Assembly: GCA_009869945.1 (NCBI GenBank)
Contig: WIXG01000157.1
Coordinates: 62,001 to 126,000 of the forward strand
Length of the DNA stretch: 64,000 nt
Direction: 5' to 3'
DNA from: Mesaphorura yosii
Taxonomy: Eukaryota; Arthropoda; Collembola; Poduromorpha; Tullbergiidae
The notes under the pieces were generated by a model. It did not search any database, was not told where the DNA came from, and saw only the letters and a list, made by a program, of their open reading frames with translations. Shown here one piece after another: positions 55,885 to 64,000 of this stretch. The number at the start of each line of letters is the position of its first letter. Position 1 is the first letter of the stretch. Position numbers and translations under genes: made by a program.

Positions 55885-56212
55885 ATGAAAGTCCTGCTTC
55901 GGCTCGTAATTCTCGCGACCTGCTTCCTCTTGCTTTCAGCAACCCGAACTTCGCCTGTTGGCGGATTCAGCAAGGCGACTTCCGATTCTCAAGCGTCCTC
56001 ACACGTAAAAACCTTACTCATGGGCATTGTTTTAGAAGGCGCGTGGCTTAACTTAATCTGTGATCTTACAGGCAATTAGAGGCGGAGTAGAAGCTGACGC
56101 GCGCGCAAAGGCTCAAGCAACAGCGTTTGGAGTCGGTCCAAATGGCGGTGTTGGCCTTGGATTTGGATTCAGCCAGGCCAACGCAAAATCTCAACAACGA
56201 GGACCCATCTAG
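55885..56212 (+). CDS. Small secreted Gly/Ala/Gln-rich peptide
   Basis: Exons 55885-56004 and 56072-56212 join in phase 0 to 86 residues. MKVLLRLVILATCFLLLSAT is a clear signal peptide. The mature part is about 65 residues, cysteine-free and mildly basic. It has an Ala/Gln-rich middle (VEADARAKAQATAFGVG) and a glycine-aromatic segment (NGGVGLGFGFSQANAKSQQ). The layout (tiny gene, TATA box, signal peptide, one short intron) is that of abundantly induced secreted peptides. Glycine-rich antimicrobial peptides of the attacin or gloverin kind, or a silk- or cuticle-like peptide, are possible, but there is no diagnostic motif. I do not recognise it. Confidence 0.7.
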
Positions 56213-56321
56213 CCTGTCAGCTATTTGAACAAATGCTTGTTCCTTTTATTTCGATAGATTCATGAGTTGATAAATTATAAGAACAAGTTTGCATTCGCAT
56301 TCAGCTTAATGGCTCACACTT

Positions 56322-57317
56322 TCACATGTGCACCGTTCTTGCTTTCTTGCTCTGACCCTTCTTCTTGCCCTTGCCCTTCAAAAGCCCGTCGATAACAAGA
56401 AGCCCTTCCTTTGGATGATGAATGTACAGTTTGTCAACATCATCGACACTGGGGCAGATTATCCCAAAAGTGTGCGTCTGTCCAGCCGAATCTTTGGATT
56501 TCACTGTTAAGTGGTTTTCTTCTGAATCGACTAGAACTTCGCTATCTTTACTGCCTCCGACGTCAATTTGTATGCTGAACAGCCCGTTCTCAAGATCCAA
56601 TTCGGCAGTGTGGTCTTTGTATTTGTTGTAGAGTTGGAATGTTTTCTTCGAATTCCTGCCAATTTATGGGAAAATGCTGAGAATGCGTCAAGTTTAAAAT
56701 ACGCATGCAACTTACTTTCCGAACAGTCCAGTAGCCGGGGTTTCCTTACAGCCATTTCTCGGACTATGTTTCTTTGGATTCTTCCTATGCCCGTAGTCAA
56801 AATCGTTGAACAAAGATCCCATAAACAGCGCATCGTATTCATCCGACAAATTATCGTCATCGTCAAAGGGGTCAGGCCCAAGATCAAAAAGCAAATCCGT
56901 TCGCCTTCGCTCAGCCCTCAGTTGGTACAGCTTGTATTTGAGTTGCATGAGGCCAAAGTAGTGATCCACATAATTGTTGAAACGAGAGTGCAAATGTTTC
57001 ATGTCCCGTTCATGCTTCTCTCGGAGAATTCTTGTCAAATTGTCCTGCACTTCTGATGATTAAAAAAATTCGTCGCATCAAAGCCCCAGCAGGTTATAAA
57101 AATTAAAAATCTTTGCAAGATTACCTTTGTTCTTTATCTCGGCGTATGCAGAATTGAAATATTTACTTGACGGCCTACCACAGCTGAGAGCCTCTGCACG
57201 GGCGCTACCCCCGCCGTTGGTTTTCGCACAGCCGGAAAGTTTTGGGGATTGGGTTTTCGAAGTGAACTGCTTTTTGTCTAGCCTCTCAGCACATTTTGTT
57301 CGGTATGACTTGTCCAT
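56322..57317 (-). CDS. Divergent alpha-crystallin-domain-like protein with charged helical region
   Basis: Exons in transcript order are 57125-57317, 56716-57052 and 56322-56655, giving 287 residues in phase. The N-terminus (MDKSYRTKCAERLDKKQFTS) is basic and disordered. The middle is long, charged and helix-prone (NLTRILREKHERDMKHLHSR, then LKYKLYQLRAERRRTDLL), followed by an acidic DPFDDDDNLSDEYD segment. The last exon has a crystallin-like beta pattern: GLFSIQIDVGGSKDSEVLVD, ENHLTVKSKDSAG and LYIHHPKEGLLVIDGLLKG, ending in a Lys-rich tail. The G-x-L motif of sHSPs corresponds to EGLLVI. Family placement rests on pattern only and is moderate. A donor near 57449 on the minus strand and a TATAAA near 57572-57577 suggest a leader intron and promoter. 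Confidence 0.7.
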
Positions 57318-58485
57318 GATGTCACAAACACGGACCAGCTACCTGGAGTCCGATCTGGTTTGTATTCGGAGTTTATATTTAGTCCTTAATTGAATCGTAG
57401 TGCACGTAATTTTGCGTGTAGCATTCGATACTCGCTGTCACTTACCTGCTACACATACAACTAATGCTAAAGTTCGGTTTAGTTTCAGATCCAAGTCCAA
57501 CTCTTCCGGTGCGTATTGATTAAATAGGAGACTCGGTTTCGAAGCAGCCAGCCCTCGTGTCGTGTACTTTGTTTATAAATGTGTGCACTCGGCAAAAATT
57601 GCAATAGTCAGGCGTTTCTAAAGGAAAGACAGTCATAATGAATGATTTAGACTCAAAATGAAGGTGCGAAATCACCAATTAGTGATGAAATACCGAACAG
57701 GCGATAAAAATGGATTTGGGATGCATGCATGCAATCGTTTTCAACAAAGAATGAGACCATCCGCACTCCCATGCTGAATCGGAGCCGACTACCGCAAACG
57801 AGCCCGAGAGGGGGCTCTGAGCACCAAGCCCATGCGTAATTATTTCGGAAAGTTGGCGTCACTTTTTCTCTATGTTATACCACGCTCTGCAATGCAATGC
57901 TGCTGCTGTGGTAAGTCATGGCCTTGCTGTGCTGCTGTACTTCTTCGCCCGCACGCCATAGTGCAGAAATGGGAACGGTTGATGATGCTCGGTTTGTGCA
58001 GTACCGCTTTCATTTAAAGATGCAACCGAAAAGACTCCAACAATTTATACATGAGTTTACTTTGTGCATGATTCTTAATAAGTAGAACACAGGCCACATA
58101 AGACAACAAAGAGTTTTGTGTATTAATTTTAAGCAATTTAATGACGGACCCAATTAATTAAACCTGCGGACTGATTTATAGTTTGTAATCTGTATTTTGC
58201 GAATTAATATTTTTGAATTCAGTGCGTGATGTAAATTAATAAGTTCAACCGAAGGTTTTGGACGAGTACGAGCACACAGCATTGATAGAGCGTGAAGCGT
58301 GATTATTAAATTGATTAAGTATTGAAACGCAATTGATCGGAAATTAAATCACGCGGAAATTTGTTTCATACTAAGCGGTGGCGGATGACTGTATTTCTAC
58401 GTAGAAAATAAACTTAATTACGCCCCAACAAGCAACCAACTGACAGGAAACGCCACACGAGGCGAGTTCTACCGGCCGGCTCAGA
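57318..58485. other. Divergent upstream region of crystallin-like and zinc-finger genes
   Basis: It probably contains the minus-strand leader exon and promoter of the crystallin-like gene on the left, and the promoter of the zinc-finger gene on the right. No coding segment is supported. Confidence 0.5.
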
Positions 58486-61400
58486 ATGGAAGTCGAAGAG
58501 GTATGGATCGGTCTAATAATTATCAGCTTATCTTTAAAAATGTAGCTTAATTATGTAACTTAGCAAAATTGAATACTCTGAACAAAGTATTTTGGGCCGG
58601 CTGGGCTTGTTAGAAACAAACGTGATATACGAACACAATGAACAAAGACCCCGACGCCTACTACATAATTGAAATTGATTAAACTCATGTCTTTTCTATT
58701 TTACAGGATCCAGGAACTTATCAGGAGGTCGTCTACATTCTTAGAGAGGATGGAACCGTCGAGGAAAAGTTTACCTTATCTGAAAGCGTAGATGAACTAG
58801 CAGGAGAAAATTTCCGTCAAGGCGAAAATATTGTTGCAGTTTCTGACATTCTCGCTCCACCGGCCAATATCAACATTAATGCCAAAACTCCCACCAATTT
58901 TAACACAGTGACACTTGTCAATGAAAGAGGAGAAGAGATAACATCATGCCCACCCTCAGCTGTTACCATAAATGAGGGTGGAAATATGGAGACGCAGATA
59001 TTTCATTTAAATGGTCTGGAACAGCTTGGTTTTGATGCTACTGCAACTTCTGCTGGCTCAAATTTCAGTAATTCTGTATTAAGCCAAGTCCCACAACAAC
59101 TAATGGAGCTGGATGAAACTGTACTGAATAGTGAAAATGTGAACATAATTGAGTTAGATGAAGGCAATGACAGCATCCAACTGTTTTCAACACCACAATC
59201 GTCCAACAAGTTCGTCATCAACACAATCAACTTGAACAATAGCAACTTTTTTTCGACAAACACTAACCTTCGGCCTGCACAGCCACAAACCAATTATTCG
59301 TTTACTTTACCTCGGACGTATGCGAAGAATGTGGGTAGCAGTAAAGTAAGCAAAGTCCGAACTTTGCCAACACAAGGTGTTTCACAGTTATTATTGGCCC
59401 ATGAAATATCAAGTCAGGACCATTCAAGACCGATAATTATTGCAAATGCTCGAACTGTTACTCCTGAAGAACTAGAATGGATTAAAAGTCCAGGGGACAA
59501 GGATGAATTTGTCGATGAAGCGAATCCAGACGTCATAACGTATGGCACAGTCGAGGTCAAAACAGCAAAAGAACAAAGTGTTAATTATGTTTATCACGAT
59601 TCATCTTCGTCAATTCCTCTGCACGTTTCTTTCGTGCTGGAACCCGAAGCTAAGACGGAGGCCGAAGGCGAGAGTGATGTGAAGTTAGATAATCCACTTG
59701 AGGCTCAACCCGAGCCAGAAGTCGATGCAATGACTGATACAATTCTTGAAATAAAAGAAAATGTAGAAAATGTGTTAGAAGTGCAAAAGAAGCTGGAAGC
59801 AGAAATTGAATCAGAGTTGCCAAAAGTAAAGCGAAAAAGGAGAAACTGGCTATGGAGCTCCATCGACGAAGGTGATGAGCTGCTAAGAAACTTCAAGAGA
59901 AGACCTAGCAAAGGGAGTAAGTGGTACATAAATTTCTTTATTCGACTGAATTTAATTAATTGTACAATTTCTTGATGTTTTTGCAGAGAGATGGATGTGT
60001 GGAGTGTGCTACGCTTGGTTCGAACAGAGAACTCAATTAGATAAGCACTTTCATGAGACACATTTCAAGACAGCAAAATTCCAAAAGTGCCGATTTTGCG
60101 ATAAAAGGTTCCTTGCTCGGTTTTTGTGTCTGAGGCATGAAAAAACCCACGACAGCAAGTTGACTGGGCCATTAAAACGGTAAGAATTGTTCGTAGTTAC
60201 TTGATCTAACAGAGTCACGTCCTGGTACTATATCGGTGAAATGCTTTCTTTCTGTAGTTACTGCATCAAAAAGGCGGATGGAACTCTGCAACCATCCTCA
60301 TTTTTTAAAGAAGCCAGAAAAACTGCACCATTTTCCGAACCATTTACAAAATGTCTCCTGCACCTTTTGAGGCAGTTTAAGCTCCAGTTTTACGAGTGCA
60401 TAGACTGTGGCATTAAGTTCAAGTCTGACGTAGCCGCCAGAGATCATTACGACCTCGTCCATGCGGTTCAAGAGTGTATGCTTTGTAACGAGAAGTTTCA
60501 CAAAATGGCGAAGCTCGAAGAACATCTAAGTGAAGCACATGAATTCTATTATTTGAAATCATTCCCAAATGACTATTGGAGTCTTCAGGAGATACTTGCC
60601 CTAGAACATGAAGGACAGCGGGACGACTCAATTGCTTCCAGAGTCGAATTCTTACATCCGTACGCAAAGAACCCTGACTTGGAACCGCCAGAGAGGAGGA
60701 ATTACTTTTACTACCTGAAACGAATGAAAGCATTCGAGTCTGAAGAAAAGAGCACCAGAAGATCAAGCTCCAAGTTTAGATTTTTAAGAAAGAAACCTGA
60801 AATGCCAAAATTGGCATTGCCATCATCTCCCGCACCGACAACTGAGGTAGGCACGAATTCGGAAGACGGTCCACCCTCTCTGAAGAAGGAATCGCCGTAC
60901 GAGTGCAAAATCTGCTATCAATCGTTCCCGACTGACACCGAATTTTCGAATCATATAAAGGCCAATCATTCGTACGAAGTTAAGCCCAAACCTTTTCCTT
61001 GCACATTCTGTGACAAGAAGTTTGCGACACACTCCAACCGGAAAGAGCACGAAAGAATCCATACACAAGAAAAGAATTATGTCTGCCCCTTCTGTAATAA
61101 GGCTTTCATTCAAATCTCGAATTTGAAGAAGCACGTCACAACTCACAAGGACCAGAATCTAAAGTAAGTGGATCGGTTGAACGGAAGAGTAAAACTAGAA
61201 TTGGATATACTTCCCCCTCATCATGCCTAATTATTTACTTTGTTTGCAGATGCAATACATGTGATAAGCAATTCGTCACGAAGAACTCTCTGGTTAGTTT
61301 ATTGTTTTGCAAAGTTGAACTTGGTGTAACAAAAACAATTTTGTCTGAGTTTCATTTTCCGGTGGCTCTAAAGAATCTTCTCAATTTAACGTTTGTTGGG

Positions 61401-62230
61401 TTGAATTGTTCCGCCATCAAGTCTTTGACGTGTTATTGTCGAGATTTGTCTTAATCAATTTAACTTCTCATTTTCAGATATTGCATCAACGTGCTCATGC
61501 TGCGGATAGAAAGTTCCGTTGCAATCTTTGTGACCGGGCCTACAACTATGCGTCCCTGCTCAAAAGGCATATGAGGTTAGGAATGTTTTCATTTTTTATC
61601 AATGATGTTACAGGCTATCTTTCTGCTTTGATTTAAAACACTTTTCTATTTTCTTGCAGAATTCATACAGGAGAGGTAAGCATGAAAAATTATGTAACAT
61701 TTGTGGTGGCCCTTTTCTCATTTTAACATTCAAGTTAAGGTTGACGACAGTATGCAGATACTGATAATACCGCTTTTTAATTGCAGTGTCCTTACGAATG
61801 TGATATTTGTTTCCAACCATTTCATGAGCTGGTCAGTTTGCATTATCATAGGTGAGTGATTGTGTACCTGTCCTGTACTCTTCGGTATCCCCGATGCTGC
61901 ACTATTCCATCCTGACTTTCTTCACATATTGATTAACATTCTATGAATTTCAGGAAAAAAGTTCATACTGGCGAACGCCCTCACAAATGTGACATTTGCG
62001 GGAAAGCCTTCATTCTCTCCTCTGATTTGAAGAAGCATTCAAGCGTCCATAACAAGACTGATCCAAATGCTGCCCCCGCTGCGAAAACTGCGAAACCCGG
62101 AAGGCTTCCGCGTTCGAAGAGATCTGTAGAACAAAATCCGATTGAACTGAAGCCAGTTGTAGAAGCTAAAGAGGAACCTACGACTACGACTATTGCGATT
62201 AGTGTGGAAAATGTGGTACTCGCAGAGTGA
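58486..62230 (+). CDS. C2H2 zinc-finger protein with eleven fingers
   Basis: Exons: 58486-58500, 58707-59916, 59987-60179, 60258-61163, 61250-61292, 61478-61575, 61660-61675, 61787-61851 and 61954-62230. All join in phase to 940 residues. Exon 1 is five codons (MEVEE); exon 7 is a 16-base microexon. The N-terminal 400 residues are acidic with no domain I recognise (start [20 protein letters not shown]). Fingers then follow: [140 protein letters not shown], then four more C-terminal ones. The C-terminal six or so are a DNA-binding-like tandem array with canonical linkers. It is likely a nuclear transcription regulator. AATAAA lies at 62420. Confidence 0.92.
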
Positions 62231-62601
62231 GTCACCTGAAGGTGATTTGAGGATAGATCCGGCCGGCCTGATTTGGTTTCCTGCACAATGCCAGACGTCA
62301 TAAAATGGCTTGTTAGTAATGTTAGATATTTTCCATAACGGGAATTCAGAACTAATTTTTATTTTATAACTAATTATGAATTTGACGTATCATTATTGAC
62401 TTGACATGAAGTACTGTCCAATAAAGACTTCATTTAATCTGACGAATATGCTGGTGTCGATAACTTAAGAATTATTTAGAATCTCTGCCCAAGCTGAATT
62501 TTTTCTATTTTATTCAAACAAGCTCAACATAAAGAGAAATATAAATAGAGAATGCAAGCACAACGAAGCATGAAAGTGTAACAAATGGTCAACGTAAATA
62601 G
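62231..62601. other. Convergent 3' ends of zinc-finger and Myb genes
   Basis: AATAAA on the plus strand at 62420-62425 and on the minus strand at 62509-62514 mark the ends of the two transcripts. No coding sequence is present. Confidence 0.6.
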
Positions 62602-64000
62602 TTAGTCGTCATCATCAGCAATATCAATAAGCTCTGGTTCTGGTAATGCAATTCTATCTGACTCCGTGAATTCTGGTTCCTCAATATCCTCAAGTTCCTC
62701 ATCTGATGGTTCCGGTGTCTCGTCCCTCCTCTTCTTTGTCGGCTTCGCGCTCGCGCACTTCGCAGGAGTCCTCTTACTGCCACGTCGACTAAGTCGTGCA
62801 CTCAGAATTTCCACCTCCTCTGTGGGCTCAACCGGCTGGCAAATACCCTTCACTTCCGGCATCTGAGACAGCTCGTACGCAAGTGGAATGTACGGACGAT
62901 GAGCATCTCTCTTGAGCGATTTAGTTCGAGTGAAGCGAGCGTAGTATTTGTAGACGTCCTCCTGATACTCCGTCAACTGGAACTGTATTTCCTCTCTTGG
63001 AATAAGCGCCACGCCACGAATGTGCATTGCTGAAGCCATGCTCTGAGGAAGGTCACGATGGAAAGTTCCTGCCAGAAAATGAGACAACGACGGCATTAGC
63101 TTAGACTCTGAATGCTGGGTAGCCACCCACCAAAACCAGAAAATGCCGAAAACTTACTCCGATCAAAGGTCTTTTGTCGCTCATTAACTTTCTGAACGAC
63201 ATCCTTCCAGATGCAGTCTCTTTGTTCCACGTATGCACTCAACGATCCAATGGCAGATCTCATGATGTCTCTATTGAATGCAAGCAGCATTCTGGCCAAT
63301 TCCTCTTCAGTTGGTGGGCTGCCCGTGTTGATTTGCTCGAACTGTATTAGAGGTAATTCCACAACTCTTTTCAGTACATCCAAAATGTCACTGAGATGCT
63401 TGTATTGAAATATGTTGTATCTTGTCATCGAGTATGACTCGTGGTACTACAAGGAACGAAAACACAACTAGAACTGATTAGAATGATTCACTTGCTGTAT
63501 ACTGTCATGAACTGATTTTCAGACCCCTTGACTTACAGCTTCAACGGATCCAAAGTTATTAAGGCGTTTCTGCAAGATTTTCCAGCGAGTTAAGCAACCT
63601 TTCCTGTTTTTGAACGAATTGAAGGTGTCCGAAATCTTCCTCCAGTCTCTCTTCATTGAGTCCGCTAGTGCCAGCAGTTGTTTGTCCTCCTCACTACAAA
63701 TGTAGAATAATCAATTGAATGAAGAACTGCTAGATTGAGTTGACTAGAAGCTATGTTAAGAATTTGTGAGTCAAAAACTCAATTACATCGTCCACGGGAT
63801 TATAAAGTTGGCAAAAAGATTTCCAGCACGATCTCTCCAGACAGTTTCAAATCTCCACGGCAAGTATGCAATAAGTTCTCCAAAATGCCCTTCACGAGCA
63901 ACGTGTGCCTTCAGCTTTTCAATGGTTAAGATTAGAAGAGCATCCTCGATTCGAGAGAACTGGCCAGCCTTCAAGATTGGGTTCGTATTCTTTTTGAACC
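62602..64000 (-). CDS. Myb/SANT-repeat protein (partial, runs off right edge)
   Basis: Exons in transcript order: 63787 to beyond 64000, 63537-63693, 63158-63446 and 62602-63068. The phases agree. The first visible exon holds a Myb-like repeat (GQFSRIEDALLILTIEKL, ELIAYLPWRFETVWRDRAGN). It splices into a second one whose first Trp is rebuilt across the junction (PWT|IEEDKQLLALADS, then WRKISDTF, CLTRWKILQK). A helical region follows (ILDVLKRVVELPLIQFEQIN), then a C-terminal tail with a basic patch (PAKCASAKPTKKRRDETPEP) and acidic end (ELIDIADDDD). Two such repeats with a long insertion recall TTF1/Reb1-type terminators or the SNAPC4 subunit of the snRNA activator. I cannot choose between these from the visible part. 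Nuclear DNA binding is likely. Confidence 0.75.

Overview
This is eukaryotic nuclear DNA. Genes are split by GT-AG introns, many only 60-110 bases long and a few over 1 kb. The gene set is animal: a UBE2D-type E2, NDUFB4, folliculin-interacting protein, CCR4/CNOT6 deadenylase, glutamate dehydrogenase, acid sphingomyelinase, a radial spoke head protein and a C2H2 zinc-finger protein. TATAAATA boxes followed by TCAGT-like initiators point to an arthropod. A radial spoke 4/6 gene implies motile axonemes, probably flagellated sperm. A hexapod such as a springtail would fit, but this assignment is inference and I cannot name the species. All exon boundaries were read by eye from splice sites and reading frame; most joins are in phase and give family-like protein, and the exceptions are stated.

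Layout: 1-6.3 kb is mostly non-coding, with one likely first coding exon on the minus strand (2973-3140). Next come UBE2D (+, 6.5-8.9 kb), NDUFB4 (+, 9.9-10.9 kb) and a convergent compact FNIP (-, 11.4-15.2 kb). The CCR4/CNOT6 homologue (+, 18.0-27.6 kb) has a 6.4-kb intron holding a tRNA-Leu(UAG) gene and a nested minus-strand gene for a low-complexity protein. Gdh (-, 28.0-32.7 kb) converges on it. A gene-poor stretch (32.7-39.4 kb) leads to the most unusual part of the window.

From 39.6 to 48.3 kb there are three plus-strand paralogues of a secreted or membrane-anchored cysteine-motif family that I do not recognise. All share a phase-2 intron and a TATAAATA promoter. Between the first and second lies a heat-shock-type gene (-) with two alpha-crystallin domains made by exon duplication. 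After them come a radial spoke head 4/6 protein (+, 49.6-52.4 kb), acid sphingomyelinase (+, 53.1-55.6 kb), a small TATA-driven glycine-rich secreted peptide (+, 55.9-56.2 kb), a divergent crystallin-like protein with a charged helical middle region (-, 56.3-57.3 kb), an eleven-finger C2H2 protein with a 16-base microexon (+, 58.5-62.2 kb), and a two-repeat Myb protein (-) that runs off the right edge.

The housekeeping genes do not form one pathway. The parts that look like a local unit are the tandem secreted family and, within 20 kb of it, two crystallin-domain genes and a small secreted peptide. No CRISPR array, intact transposon or bacterial operon was seen.
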